Below are positions 1-8,303 of a stretch of 23,989 nt of DNA, one piece after another; within the stretch, counting starts at the first letter, position 1; each line of letters begins with the position of its first letter. Location: assembly GCA_026770585.1 (NCBI GenBank), contig MU646305.1, positions 92,750 through 116,738 of the forward strand, written 5' to 3'. Position numbers and translations under genes: made by a program. The DNA is from Baffinella frigidus (lineage: Eukaryota; Cryptophyceae; Cryptomonadales; Baffinellaceae). A model generated the notes under the pieces. It did not search any database. It saw only the letters and a list, made by a program, of their open reading frames with translations, and was not told the DNA's origin.

Positions 1-373
1 TCTACGTGTTTTAGTCAACCGCGGTTGGACTGTGGCGCCCGCGCTCAGGGAGCTCACCACCGTTCAGGTTATGAGGCCCACCATGGTTGATCACTCATCT
101 ATGACTCCCACTGCTGTTGATCACTGATCACAGCGTTCCCTGGTACTGAACTGCACTGCCAGGGCGGAGGTTTTGTATTAGTCAACTCAAGGCAAAAATC
201 GATTTTCGGAAGTACCCAATCCGGGTACCTCGTTTCTAAGTTGACAGATTTTGTGGGTGAATTGACGTTTACACCATCTTTGGATTTGCAGTGAACTGTT
301 GACTGGTCACAGCTTCCCCCGGTACGAACATGCGCGGTTTAGTTACCGTCCCGGTACGCGCTCTGCATGCTTT

Positions 374-524
374 CCACCAGCCCTCACGATTGGACCAAAT
401 CGTCGATTTTCAATTGTAGATTTACCCTTGATTTACCCTTGCAGAGACCCCGGATCTGGGGTCTCTGCAAGGGTAAATCTCGAGTCTACAATCGATGATT
501 TGGTCCAACCGGGAGGGTTGGTGG
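374..524. mobile_element. CCACCAACCCTC hairpin element, copy 1, with nested core
   Basis: This is a foldback element. Its terminal inverted repeats begin CCACCAGCCCTCACG and end CGGGAGGGTTGGTGG, followed inward by TTGGACCAAATCGTCGATTT and its inverse. A second near-perfect hairpin is nested at 431-478: ATTTACCCTTGCAGAGACCCC, a 6-nt loop, and its complement. Related copies lie at 5481-5630, 9408-9558 and 20787-20936. There is no coding capacity, so any movement would be non-autonomous. Confidence 0.8.
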
Positions 525-723
525 TTAGTCAACCGTGGGGATCATAGCTTTTCCTGGTACTAACCATGCGCGGTTTAGTTACCGTCCCGGTACACGCCCT
601 GCATGCTTTAGTCAACCGTGGGGATCACAGCTTTCACTGGTCCTAAATCTGCCCGGATTAGTAACCATGCCCGGTGCATTCATGTGCGAGGCCACTCAAT
701 TTAAACCTCGTTTTTGCTCTCTT

Positions 724-792
724 GGGGTGGATTTTCTCCTATATTGAAGCTATGTCGAAGCTAATATAGCAAAACAGGAGAGAAACCACCCT
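724..792. repeat. short hairpin
   Basis: An imperfect inverted repeat: the left arm runs GGGTGGATTTTCTCCTATAT and the right arm ends CAGGAGAGAAACCACCC, with a central GAAGCTATGTCGAAGC. It has no coding capacity. I did not see a second copy in the window. Confidence 0.6.
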
Positions 793-1001
793 TAAGATAG
801 CATAAAAGGCGGTTCTAGGGTGGGTGGGTGTGGAAGAGCGCGGCCCACCGAGACAAAAGTCGAGAGTGGAACGTCTCAAAGCAAAAGTGGAACCTCTGTT
901 AACTTAAGAAGTAACAGTGGATTTAAATTGAGTGGCCTGACTCACGCCCTGATTGTTTTAGTCAACCGTGGTTGGACTGTGGTGCAGCCGAGGGCTGCTT
1001 G

Positions 1002-1062
1002 CCCCCACAAATCTGTCAACTTATGCGTAGCGTAAAGAATAAGTTGACGGATTTGTGGGGGG
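1002..1062. mobile_element. GTCAACTTAT-core hairpin, copy 1
   Basis: The inner core is GTCAACTTATGCGTAGCG, then TAAAGAATAAGTTGAC. The outer arms are CCCCCACAAATCT and GGATTTGTGGGGG. The same core, in the opposite orientation and with unrelated outer arms, occurs at 19924-20011. It sits about 100 bp upstream of the first PDI exon visible here. Confidence 0.75.
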
Positions 1063-1157
1063 TTTGACTTAAGAAAACGACTTTTAAAAGGGGTGCGCGC
1101 AGGATCAGGAGATCCGGAGGAATTGTTTTAGTCAACCGTGGTTGGACTGTGGTGCAG

Positions 1158-1259
1158 GAGGTGGAGGCGTTCTCGGAGGCTCATAACGTGAGCGTGGTCG
1201 GGTTCTTCGGGGGGGGAGGGGGGGAGGATGAGGAGGAGGAGTTTGCTGAGGCCGCCGAG
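1158..1259 (+). CDS. PDI-like exon 1 of window (start of b domain)
   Basis: The exon is 102 nt with both ends at codon boundaries. The acceptor is GTGGTGCAG and the donor GAG|GTTTCG. It encodes EVEAFSEAHNVSVVGFF, then a Gly run and acidic EDEEEEFAEAAE. The pattern hydrophobic-VVGFF followed by acidic residues and F..AAE is the first strand and helix of a PDI b domain. The five-glycine run is fed by a G-rich DNA tract and looks unusual beside the charged linker normally found. It joins in phase with the next exon. Confidence 0.82.
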
Positions 1260-1520
1260 GTTTCGCCCCCGCCGCTGATTGATTTAATCACGATCCATAA
1301 GTAAATTTACCTATGCCATAGTAATTTCTCCTATGATTTCTCATATGAATCTACTTTTGAGGCTGGGGCACCTCTAAGACGCCTCGTCATCAACACTTGT
1401 TTCCTTGAGAATGTATGAGCCGACTGACACATCAACACCGAGTTGGTTCCCGCCGGGGGAGCCCCGCGTTTTCTTTTGAATTAAACATGTGCCCGGATTA
1501 GACCCCTTGATGGGCCTGGA

Positions 1521-1555
1521 AACAGACGCTGCGGTTCGCGCACAGCGTGCACGTC
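1521..1555 (+). repeat. echo of 5' end of PDI exon 2
   Basis: The 35 bases AACAGACGCTGCGGTTCGCG plus CACAGCGTGCACGTC match 1781-1815 with one mismatch. The echo carries the acceptor CAG and the first ten codons of the exon, then diverges. It lies upstream of the true exon, and the 1613-1762 hairpin sits between the two copies. Confidence 0.85.
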
Positions 1556-1612
1556 ACAGCCGGCCCCGAACCCATGCGGTTGGCCTCGGAGCTCCTCTCG
1601 GGCGTGAACTCC

Positions 1613-1762
1613 AATCTCATACGCAAACACTTACAATTTATAAACTGGATTCAATGAAATTCACTACACATAACGATCTTTACTACTAGTAATATTAAAG
1701 CAAACGTGTAGGAATAAAGATTGAAATCCAGTTTATAAATTATAAGTGTTTCCGTATGAGAT
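1613..1762. mobile_element. TACTACACA-core hairpin, copy 1 (GATCTCAT outer arms)
   Basis: The outer inverted arms are about 40 bp. The left begins AATCTCATACGCAAACACTT and runs to AACTGGATTCAAT; the right ends AAGTGTTTCCGTATGAGATC. The centre holds GAAATTCACTACACA and a degenerate inverse. The outer tip, GATCTCATACGGAAAC-like, is shared with 14882-15029; the inner core is shared with 3916, 8552, 10396, 14268, 14932, 15744 and 16044. Confidence 0.8.
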
Positions 1763-1785
1763 CCCTAACCGCTCAACCCGAACAG

Positions 1786-1862
1786 ACGCTGCGGTTCGCG
1801 CACAACGTGCACGTCGCGGCGGTGCGGGCCAAGGCGGTTGTCGCCCACTTCATCGACGCCCG
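1786..1862 (+). CDS. PDI-like exon 2 of window (b domain, middle)
   Basis: The exon is 77 nt. The acceptor is CCGAACAG and the donor GCCCG|GTACCG. It encodes TLRFAHNVHVAAVRAKAV followed by VAHFIDA and two bases of an Arg codon. The RFAHN pattern matches the middle of PDI b domains (typically RFAHT or PFGIT). It starts in phase 0 and ends in phase 2, which suits the single leading G of the next exon. The 3' boundary is less sure, because several downstream copies of its 3' half carry similar donors. Confidence 0.72.
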
Positions 1863-1959
1863 GTACCGCACCCGCCCTCCTAACTCCACGAATCCCATCG
1901 TTTTCTTTCTCACTCGCAAATATGGAGATGCGTGTTCCAAAGGTCTATGCGCCTTAACA

Positions 1960-2420
1960 CGAGCCCGCATCGGCCAAGGCGGTCGTTGGCCACTTCATCG
2001 ACGCCAGGTACCTTACACCCTACACCCTACACCCTACACCTGAAACCCTGTGCTGTTTCCGCTACGCCAACCCCCGATTCGCCCCTGACTTGTACCAAGG
2101 CGGTCGTCGCCTACTTCCCCCACGCCCGGTACCTTACACCCTACACCTGAAACCCTGTAACCTTCACTCTCAACGTTTCCATCGTTGTCGCCCACTTCAT
2201 CCGACGCCCGGTCACCACATCCCACACCTGAAACCCTGTACCCTTTACCCTCAACGTTTCCATCGTTATGCCAACCACCGATTCGCTCCCGAGTTGTACC
2301 AAGGCAGTTGTCGCCCACTTCATCGACGCCCGGTCCCTACACCCTACACCCTAAACCCTGTACTATTTCCATCGTTACGCCAACCCCCGATTCGCCCCTG
2401 AGTTGTACCGTGAATCGGGC
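1960..2420 (+). repeat. tandem array of 3' echoes of PDI exon 2 with CCCTAAA-like spacers
   Basis: Four copies of the exon's 3' half, each followed by its donor, lie at about 1972-2012, 2095-2133, 2185-2213 and 2296-2336. The core reads like CCAAGGCGGTCGTCGCCCAC then TTCATCGACGCCCGGTACC. Between them are telomere-like CCCTACACC and CCTGAAACCCTG runs and repeats such as TCAACGTTTCCATCGTT. All copies are downstream of the true exon and offer decoy donors. Confidence 0.8.
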
Positions 2421-2648
2421 GTCCCGTTCCACGCCTCAGCACTCGCTTTCCCACTCCATGCCTTTGGGTAGGGTATTCCATGTGCGTTCTTGGAGCCGTT
2501 TGTGCGTTCTTGGAGCCGTTTTTCTGCTAAAAGATGACTTTTGAGAACCATTTCCCCTGAAAAATGACTTTTGAATGCCCCCCCCCTCCAGCCCTGCGTG
2601 GAGACGCCCCCTTGGTACAACTCGCAACGGGCGCACCTCCGCGCTGGC
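2421..2648. other. intronic sequence, no gene seen
   Basis: It holds a short direct repeat (GTGCGTTCTTGGAGCCGTTT twice, near 2480 and 2502), TGACTTTTGA phrases that recur throughout the window, and a short C run. No exon is recognised. Confidence 0.5.
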
Positions 2649-2773
2649 CGCTTTACAATAACGGGGTGTCGGGCGCTTTACAATAACGGAGTGCCGGGCG
2701 CTTTAAAATAACGGAGTTTCGGGCGCTTTACAATAACGGAGTTTCGGGCGCTTTACAATAACGGAGTGTCGGG
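2649..2773 (+). repeat. 25-bp minisatellite, five units
   Basis: The unit CGCTTTACAATAACGGAGTT followed by TCGGG is repeated five times with few substitutions, ending next to the echo of the following PDI exon. It lies within an intron. Confidence 0.9.
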
Positions 2774-2782
2774 GTGGCCGGG

Positions 2783-2820
2783 GACAGGTGGGTGAAGCGG
2801 GCGCCGTCGGTGGTGGCAAC
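2783..2820 (+). repeat. echo of 5' end of PDI exon 3
   Basis: GGACAGGTGGGTGAAGCGGG, then CGCCGTCGGTGGTGG, is repeated at 3005-3041 (true exon). The echo keeps the acceptor and ten codons, then becomes unrelated sequence. It is upstream of the exon. Confidence 0.85.
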
Positions 2821-3010
2821 CGCAACCTCGACTTTAGGCCTAAAGTTACTTTTGAGAATGTCCCAGGAAACACGCCAAACGCCAGCAATTGGAGCCATTG
2901 CCATGCGCAACATGTTGCCCATTGGCACCAGGAAACTGTTTTAAATAAATTAAAACAATTAGGGTGGTGCCGCAATGTTGAATTTCTGAGTTGTGGCCTG
3001 GCGAGGACAG

Positions 3011-3155
3011 GTGGGTGAAGCGGGCGCCGTCGGTGGTGGTAACGCGCAACTTCGACAAAGGGGAGAAGGACCGGGACGCGGTCCTCATGACAGAGCTACC
3101 TGACGAAAGTGTCGAGCGCTGGATCTCCAAGCGCACTGTCCGCCTCGTTGACGAG
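3011..3155 (+). CDS. PDI-like exon 3 of window (end of b domain into b')
   Basis: The exon is 145 nt. The acceptor is GAGGACAG and the donor GACGAG|GTATTC. After one base that completes an Arg codon it encodes WVKRAPSVVVTRNFDKGEKD, then RDAVLMTELPDESVERWISK and RTVRLVDE. This is the classic b-domain end (APxVVLFRKFDEG in many PDIs) followed by the helix and first strand of b' (xxIxxFIKxxxLPLVxEF). It begins after a phase-2 junction and ends in phase 0, matching its neighbours. It is among the clearest exons in the window. Confidence 0.9.
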
Positions 3156-3270
3156 GTATTCATGTTTGAAACCCCGCATGTTTTGCTCCAACAAAGAGTC
3201 TTCGGACGCAGACCAGTTGGAGCCATTGTTTTTACAATGCCGTGTGGCACGGGGCGTACACCCCAATGAT

Positions 3271-3563
3271 CATGACAGAGCTACCTGACGAAAGTGTCGA
3301 GCGCTGGATCTCCAAGCGCACTGTCCGCCTCGTCGATGAGGTATATACCTTTTTGAAAAACCGCTCTCACAAAGAGTCCCCATACGAATTTTTCTCTAAA
3401 TAAGAGTCCCCAAATTTTGCCCTAACAAAAAGTCCCCTGGCGACTTGGAGCCATTGTTTATACACCCCCTTGTGGGGCGTACACCCCGGTGATCATGGCT
3501 GAGCTGCCCGACGAGAGTGTGGAGAGGTGAGTTTTGAAGCGCACTGTCCGCCTCGTTGGCGAG
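3271..3563 (+). repeat. two 3' echoes of PDI exon 3
   Basis: The exon's last 70 bases recur at 3271-3340, still open and followed by GATGAG|GTATAT, and at 3494-3563, where an in-frame TGA replaces the Trp region. Each is preceded by a related spacer (GTTGGAGCCATTG, CGGGGCGTACACCCC). The first could serve as an alternative or duplicated exon; the second is broken. Confidence 0.85.
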
Positions 3564-3676
3564 GTCTTTCTCTGCCTCAGTCGGTTTGACGGACTATTCT
3601 CACGTCGGCATCCTGATTTCAGAGGTGGAACTTTACATCAACAATCGCGGTTTTTGAAGTCGGTTGGCGACATCAG

Positions 3677-3785
3677 GTGACGGGGCAGAACTTTGCATAC
3701 TACGAGAGCTTGCGTCTCCCGATGCTTTTGCTCTTCGTCAACAAGACCGTCGACAACTCCGCCATCTTGAAACTTTACAAGCAAG
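3677..3785 (+). CDS. PDI-like exon 4 of window (b' domain)
   Basis: The exon is 109 nt. The acceptor is GACATCAG and the donor AAGCAAG|GTCACT. It encodes VTGQNFAYYESLRLPMLLLF followed by VNKTVDNSAILKLYKQ. The stretch LRLPMLLLFVNKT is the second strand of a PDI b' domain (IKxHLLLFVxKT in many members). It starts in phase 0 and ends in phase 1, and the next exon supplies two bases to give Ala. A short echo of its end (TTACAAGCAAGGTC) follows at 3807-3819. Confidence 0.88.
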
Positions 3786-3870
3786 GTCACTTTCTACCCT
3801 CAAACGTTACAAGCAAGGTCGCTTTTATCCAACTGTGTTTGTTGTGAGCTGCTCATAGGATCGATTTAAT

Positions 3871-4024
3871 CCCGCCAGGTATTTAATCTAAATGCTCGGC
3901 GGAGTTCCCCATACAACGAAAATTACTACACACGCGACAAAAGAGTCGTGTCCGAAAGATCATGTGTAGTAATTTTCGTACAATTTGGGAACTCCCGAGC
4001 ATTTAATTTAAACACCTGACCGGG
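3871..4024. mobile_element. TACTACACA-core hairpin, copy 2
   Basis: The outer arms are CCCGCCAGGTATTTAATCTA then AATGCTCGGCGGAGTTCCCC, and on the right GGGAACTCCCGAGCATTTAA then TTTAAACACCTGACCGGG. The inner core at 3916-3980 is ACGAAAATTACTACACA and its inverse TGTGTAGTAATTTTCGT. The outer arms are not shared with any other copy of this core in the window. Confidence 0.85.
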
Positions 4025-4115
4025 TGAGATTGTAGAGCGGTCTACAGATAAGCTAGCTGCGAAAAAAATGCAAAAACGCAAAATTTTGGCAATGTTGTAC
4101 CAGCACCGTCGACTG

Positions 4116-4311
4116 TTGACATTTTTCATTGTTTTTGCGGGCAACTTCTCTGCGCACCGCCCTAACCGCACTCCGATTCCTCCTCACAGCGGCGAAGGAC
4201 TACCAAGGGCAAATCTCGTTGGTCTCGATCGACGGAATCGTCTTCGACTTTTGACATTTTTCATTGTTTTTGCGGGCAACTTCTCTGCGCACCGCCCTAA
4301 CCGCACTCCGA
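4116..4311 (+). repeat. duplicated intron segment with 5' echo of PDI exon 5
   Basis: A 60-bp intron piece (TTGACATTTTTCATTGTTTT to CCTAACCGCACTCCGA) occurs at 4116-4175 and again at 4251-4311. Between the copies, an acceptor TCCTCACAG leads into 4190-4245, a copy of the first 55 bases of the next exon that then stops matching. This is a direct view of a tandem duplication that crossed an intron-exon boundary. Confidence 0.9.
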
Positions 4312-4459
4312 CCCCGATATGTAGACTGGGACAGAGCAAGACCTGCACGCTGACCCCTCAGGGGGAAGGTTGCACGCGTGTGGACTGGCCTTTGCGCTGA
4401 CCGCACGCGGACCGCTCCTCGCAACCCCCAAAATGTAACCCCCATACTACCTCTTGCAG

Positions 4460-4542
4460 CGGCGAAGGACTACCAAGGGCAAATCTCGTTTGTCTCGATC
4501 GACGGGGTGCTTTTCGCCTCGCGCAAACTCGCCCTCGGCCTG
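4460..4542 (+). CDS. PDI-like exon 5 of window (b' domain, middle)
   Basis: The exon is 83 nt. The acceptor is CCTCTTGCAG; the donor is inferred at GGCCTG|GTCTGT because a downstream copy also stops matching just after this point. It encodes AKDYQGQISFVSIDGVLF, then ASRKLALGL. The pattern AxxYxGxIxFVxID followed by a helix ending FGL is the centre of PDI b' domains. It starts with two bases that complete a codon left by the previous exon and ends in phase 0. Confidence 0.87.
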
Positions 4543-4894
4543 GTCTGTGCAACACACCCTACACCAGCTGCTCCGCGCGTTCCACCCGCTTATCTCCCTC
4601 CCCCCCCACCCCCTCCTCCCCGTCTCCTCCTCCTCATCCTCCTCCGATGAGGAGGGCTTTATGGGGGGGGGGGGTCCATCTTCTTCTTCTTTTTGAACCC
4701 CCGTGTCTTTTTCTGTCTGAGAGATGTTTCTCGAACTCCACCCATCGGCCCCCAGTACGGCCCTGCATCGCCCGACGGAACCGCCCTGCGTGGAGAGAGA
4801 CCTTTGTAGATACCACGACTGCTAGGATCTCGTGTGTCTCGATCGATGGGGTGCTCTTCGCCTGTCGCAAGCTCGCCCGCGGCCTGGTCTGTCC

Positions 4895-5121
4895 TCAACC
4901 CCAAACTCTCAACCCGATACTCTAGACCCTATTCCCGAAACCCTACACCCTGCACCCTTCACCCTCAACCCTTCATCCTAAACCATAAACAATACACCCT
5001 AATGCATAACACCTAAAACCTACACTCCAAACCCTAAACCCTTAACCCCGAACCATAAATCCTGCACCCTAAACCCCACACCCCAAACCCCACACCCCAA
5101 ACCCCACACCCCAAACCCCAC
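4895..5121 (+). repeat. telomere-like CCCTAAACCC array (interstitial)
   Basis: Degenerate CCCTAAACCC, CCCTACACC and CACCCCAAACCC units. The motif resembles the plant-type telomere repeat CCCTAAA but is too irregular and too internal to be a chromosome end. It ends directly at the acceptor side of an exon echo. Confidence 0.85.
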
Positions 5122-5122
5122 A

Positions 5123-5197
5123 CGAGCAGATTGACGACGTGCTGCCCGCAATGGCAATGAACACTCTCGACAGGGCACTCTACCCCTACCCTACGCA
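5123..5197 (+). repeat. echo of 5' part of PDI exon 6
   Basis: About 75 bases match 5341-5414 with a few substitutions. The copy encodes IDDVLPAMAMNTLDRALYPY and then diverges after the shared ACGCA. It lies upstream of the intact exon, and CACCCCAAACCC repeats precede both copies. Confidence 0.9.
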
Positions 5198-5347
5198 GTC
5201 CGGACGCACCAGATCGGCGAGACCAAACAGACTGAGGCAGAGAGCTAGGCGTCTTTCCGCGACACGCGACAGAAAGAACGGCATCCAACGCAGCAAACCC
5301 CTCAACCTTCAACACTCAACCCCACACCCCAAACCCTAATCGAGCAG

Positions 5348-5469
5348 GTCGACGACGTGCTGCCCGCAATGGCAATGAACACGCTTGACGGGGCACTCTA
5401 CCCCTACCCTACGCATCAGCGCATCGACCTCCAGGGGGTGTCCTCCTTCGCGCGCGATTTCCTGGGAGG
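5348..5469 (+). CDS. PDI-like exon 6 of window (end of b' domain)
   Basis: The exon is about 122 nt. The acceptor is TCGAGCAG and the likely donor GGAGG|GTGAGC. It encodes VDDVLPAMAMNTLDGALYPY, then PTHQRIDLQGVSSFARDFLG. The order DxxPAxxxxxL...Y followed by xxIxxFxxxFLxG is the last strand and helix of a PDI b' domain. The 5' join is in phase. The 3' join to the next exon is not (phase 2 into phase 0), and a hairpin element begins 11 bp after the exon, so the true 3' boundary is unresolved. Confidence 0.82.
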
Positions 5470-5480
5470 GTGAGCCACCA

Positions 5481-5630
5481 CCACCAACCCTCCCGGCTTG
5501 GACAAATCGACGATTTTGGATTTCTCGATTTCAAGGGGAATCGAATCCGTTGAAGTCGGATTCCGACTTCAACCCCCTTGACATCCCACATCGAAAATCG
5601 TCGATTTGACCAAGCCGTGCGGGTTGGTGG
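5481..5630. mobile_element. CCACCAACCCTC hairpin element, copy 2
   Basis: Inverted termini are CCACCAACCCTCCCGG and CGTGCGGGTTGGTGG. The subterminal parts are CAAATCGACGATTTTGGATT and AATCGTCGATTTGACCAAG, and the central palindrome is GTTGAAGTCGG/CCGACTTCAAC. Arms and centre are closely similar to the copy at 20787-20936 in the other gene. It sits just inside the donor side of a PDI exon. Confidence 0.9.
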
Positions 5631-5689
5631 CACACGGCGGGTTACGCAGAGATCTCGTGAATAACCCCGCGGTGAATAATCCATAGGAC

Positions 5690-5795
5690 CCTACGGTAGG
5701 CAATCCGTAGGGACACGGTAGGCAATCCATAGGAACCTACGGTAGGCAATCCGTAGGCGCAAGGTACCCTACGGTAGGCAATCCGTAGGCACCAC
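5690..5795 (+). repeat. CCTACGGTAGGCAATCCGTAGG tandem units
   Basis: Three to four copies of CCCTACGGTAGGCAATCCGT, each itself partly palindromic. The same motif forms the inner core of several hairpin families elsewhere in the window; here it appears without outer arms. Another unit lies at 6370-6410. Confidence 0.85.
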
Positions 5796-6129
5796 GATAA
5801 TTCTTCATCTTCCTAAATCATTATAGTTGAGGTTTCCTCTTAATCCTTTTAACAAATTTATTTCTGGGATTCCCAGAAGGGTTGCTGCGGATATCCCACC
5901 CGATGCTGTACCCCGTCCCCGCCCATCAGCGCATCGACCTCCAGGCCGTGTCCTCCTTCGCGCGCGGTTTCCTCGGGGGGTAAACCACCACCCATGCCAG
6001 ATTGGACGAGGGGGTTGGGGTTGTTATTACGTACCAGGGTACGCGTGTTAACTTTTGAAACCCCTGCCTTGAGGAGGAATTGACTTTTGGCCCTTCCAAG
6101 ACTCTGGCGTGGACACGGCGGGCTACCCA

Positions 6130-6334
6130 CTCGAGGCTAGATATGGGACCATTTTAAATGTGGGTTTGTTAAATTTAGTACCAGTCACAGGCAGGTTTGG
6201 TCACGTTGCTGGGGGAATTCCCCCAGCTGCGTGACCAAACGCCCCTATTTGTGTGAAAATTACTACACATCTCTTTTTTTTCTTCACTTGTGAACGAATC
6301 TCAGTTTTAAAATGGTCACATTTCTAGCCTCGAG
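6130..6334. mobile_element. compound hairpin with perfect inner palindrome
   Basis: The outer arms are CTCGAGGCTAGATATGGGAC on the left and TGGTCACATTTCTAGCCTCGAG on the right. Inside are GTTTGGTCACG/CGTGACCAAAC around the perfect 20-bp palindrome GCTGGGGGAATTCCCCCAGC (6208-6227), and a single TACTACACA core half near 6254. A left-arm relative recurs at 13681-13726. Confidence 0.7.
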
Positions 6335-6470
6335 TGCATGAAGAGATTTCGTGAACAACCCGTCAGTGAACAATCCATAGGACCCTACGGTAGGCAATCC
6401 GTAGGCAGGTGGGGTTGTTGCTACGGATATCCCACCCGATGCTGTACCCCTTCCCCGCCCATCAAAAAGT

Positions 6471-6541
6471 CTCGGCCTACGGTAGGAGGTCCTAGGCAAT
6501 GCCGTAGGCCCAACTACCCCATTTTCAGGCCGTTACCCTAT
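6471..6541. mobile_element. GTTAGGCCTACGG hairpin, right half only
   Basis: CGGCCTACGGTAGGAGGTCC through AACTACCCCATTTTCAGGCC and GTTACCCTAT matches the right half of the complete copies at 8662-8823 and 18254-18414. No left arm is present. Confidence 0.75.
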
Positions 6542-6835
6542 TAGCATCCAGGCAATCTCGTCCTTCGCGCGCGATTTCCTCGGTTGGCACACCTCCTACC
6601 TCTTCCTCAGTACACCTGGGCTCGCCATAAAACACATATAAACCAGAAATTCCCGTACGAAAGGGCATCTGAAATCCTCGTGCGATTTCCTCGCTCGATG
6701 CCGCCCGCGACACGCCAGTAAATGCTGACCGTGGCCTTTCGGGAGGTACACCCCCCCCTTCCGGCCCGCGGTTCCGAGGGGTACGATTCCGTGCCGTGGC
6801 CTGCAGAGTACCTGCGTGCTATAGTCCGCAAGTGA

Positions 6836-7000
6836 ATAGGGTCACGTCCTGAAACCGGGTAGTTAGGCCTACGGTATTGCCTACGGCAGGCCGTAGAGCT
6901 CCTAGGACCTAATGTTTCGTAGGATCCCCCCTAGGCCCCTACGGCCTACCGTAGGCAATACTGTAGGCTTAACTACCCGGTTTTCAGGACGTTAGCCTAT
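6836..7000. mobile_element. GTTAGGCCTACGG hairpin, copy 1
   Basis: The left arm is ATAGGGTCACGTCCTGAAAC then CGGGTAGTTAGGCCTACGGT; the right arm is its inverse, ending CAGGACGTTAGCCTAT. The core has CCTAGGACC, CCCCTAGGCCCC and CCTACGGCCTACCGTAGGC. It is one of at least six full copies, with two more halves. Confidence 0.9.
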
Positions 7001-7130
7001 GAAAGTGTTCTCCTTCCCTTTTCTCGGGTGGCACTCCTCCCGCTACAAACCACTCGATGCTGGTTGTGGCCTCTGTTTAAAGGCCGGGTCTGCACTCGCC
7101 TCCGGTTTTGTACGAGAGTTTGTCACGTTT

Positions 7131-7293
7131 GAGCGCTGTGCAGAGAAGTTGGACACGGGAAATAATGAGAAATCGAGAAATTGGAGCCATTTTGTTGACT
7201 TTTGAGAAATTTTGTGCCATGAATATCTCAAAAGTGGACAAAATGGCTCCAATTTCCCCATTTTTCGGTGGCCAACTTCTCTGCACAGCGCTC
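7131..7293. mobile_element. GAGCGCTGTGCAGAGAAGTTGG hairpin
   Basis: The outer arms are GAGCGCTGTGCAGAGAAGTT and AACTTCTCTGCACAGCGCTC. An inner pair reads AATTGGAGCCATTTTGTTGA and its inverse, ending GGCTCCAATT. The tip CAACTTCTCTGC also occurs in the duplicated intron piece near 4142 and 4278, which suggests a degraded relative there. Confidence 0.88.
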
Positions 7294-7606
7294 TACCGCC
7301 CGAATACCGGGCTTCAACGCGATAAATTTCTGTACCACTTGCCATTCCACACGAGAATGCTAGAAGGGCGTATTTAAACCCGCTTGCTTTTACAAATGGG
7401 CATTTGTGTAGTCACTTTCGTGAGGTCGGTCACGTAACTGTGCGAAATTAGCGCGGTCACGAGGTTGGTTACGTTATCCTGGTACACATATTTACAACCG
7501 CACATGTTAATAGGATCATCCAGCATTCTCGAGTGGCGGATGCTGCTCCAACTGCGGAATTAACGCAGCGCGGTTGGTGCGTTTTGGCGACAGCACCATC
7601 CACTTC

Positions 7607-7773
7607 ATAGGGTAACGTCCTGAAAACCGGGTAGTTGGGCCTACGGTATTGTCTACGGTAGGCCGTAGGGCCCCTAGGACCTAATGTTTCATAGGACCCC
7701 CCCCTAAGCCCCTACGGCCTACCGTGGGCAATACCGTAGGCTTAACTACCCGGTTTTCAGTCCGTTAGCCTAT
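7607..7773. mobile_element. GTTAGGCCTACGG hairpin, copy 2
   Basis: It matches the 6836-7000 copy over both arms and the core (GGGCCTACGGTATTGTCTAC; CCTACGGCCTACCGTGGGC), ending CAGTCCGTTAGCCTAT. No convincing target-site duplication was seen. Confidence 0.9.
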
Positions 7774-7901
7774 GAACTTGCCACTGCTGCTGCAATCAAC
7801 GCGGCGTGGTTGCTGGAGATAGCGCATGCCACTTGGAGATAGCGCGTGGCACTTGTCATTCCTGCTGCTGCCACTGCTGAATCAACGCGGCGTGGTGCGT
7901 A

Positions 7902-7992
7902 CAACGCAAGGCAGTCACCTCGGACAGTTGGCTTCGGCGTCCGCGTGACCGGTCACGCGGGCGTTCACGAGCCTGCCGGCGGGGCTGTTCCA
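7902..7992 (+). repeat. dispersed 90-bp repeat carrying a perfect 20-bp palindrome
   Basis: The segment CAACGCAAGGCAGTCACCTC through GCCTGCCGGCGGGGCTGTTC recurs at 11112-11202 and, inverted, at about 16226-16312 just after a PDI exon. The first two copies contain CCGCGTGACCGGTCACGCGG (7941-7960 and 11153-11172); the third has only one half of that palindrome. Confidence 0.85.
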
Positions 7993-8140
7993 CCGTCCAC
8001 TTTTCGTTGCTGCTTCGCATCATCCACTGCCCGTTGCTGCTGCTGCTGCCTCTGCTGAATCAGCGCGGCTGGTGCGCGTGGCGGTAGGAGACTCAAGGCC
8101 TCGCACCCTACCGCGTCCGCTGCCGAGGTCCCCTACCCTC

Positions 8141-8303
8141 AACCCTACACCATCAACCCTCAACCCTACACCATCAACCCTCAACCCTACACCATCAACC
8201 CTCAACCCTACACCATCAACCCTCAACCCTACACCATCAACCCTCAACCCTACACCATCACCCTCAACCCTACACCATCAACCCTACCCTCAACCCTACA
8301 CCA
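8141..8303 (+). repeat. 21-bp minisatellite AACCCTACACCATCAACCCTC
   Basis: About seven near-identical copies of AACCCTACACCATCAACCCT(C). The 21-bp period keeps frames open on both strands, giving spurious repetitive peptides. It resembles an expanded telomere-like unit. Confidence 0.95.

Larger units (their letters stand above)
1..1157 (+). other. intron sequence upstream of the first visible PDI exon
   Basis: No exon is recognisable here. A block reading roughly TTAGTCAACCGTGGTTGGAC followed by TGTGGTGCAG recurs at about 10-35, 957-987 and 1127-1157; the last copy is the splice acceptor of the first visible exon. Shorter relatives near 530 and 610 run into GGGATCACAGCTTT. Phrases such as GCGCGGTTTAGTTACCGTCC also recur (around 333 and 568). 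Three hairpins (374-524, 724-792, 1002-1062) are listed separately. Confidence 0.6.
1260..1785 (+). other. PDI intron with hairpin and 5' exon echo
   Basis: This 526-nt intron holds AT-rich partial palindromes (1275-1345), a copy of the next exon's first 30 bases with its acceptor (1521-1555), and the hairpin at 1613-1762. No other coding signal is seen. Confidence 0.6.
4543..5347 (+). other. PDI intron with CCCTAAA-like array and echoes
   Basis: It holds CCT/CTC-rich low complexity (4590-4700), a 3' echo of the preceding exon (4826-4886, ending GGCCTG|GTCTGT), a degenerate CCCTAAACCC/CACCCCAAACCC array (about 4895-5120), and a 5' echo of the next exon (5123-5197). Confidence 0.75.
5881..6692 (+). 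repeat. four 3' echoes of PDI exon 6
   Basis: Copies of the exon's 3' part lie at 5905-5979 (open, HQRIDLQAVSSFARGFLGG, followed by GTAAAC), 6417-6465 (truncated; the shared segment starts GTTGCTACGGATATCCCACC), 6546-6582 (SSFARDFL-like, followed by GTTGGC) and 6671-6692 (CGATTTCCTCG only). All are downstream of the intact exon. The copy ending CTCG|GTTGGC would end in phase 1 instead of phase 2. Confidence 0.82.

Noticed and set aside
4895-5121. Telomere or subtelomere position
   Set aside because: The CCCTAAA-like arrays are short, degenerate, in several places and inside introns of one gene, so they do not mark a chromosome end.
5690-7773. CRISPR-like array from spaced CCTACGGTAGG repeats
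   Set aside because: The repeats are palindromic hairpin cores of varied size and spacing in a eukaryotic intron, without regular unique spacers or cas genes.
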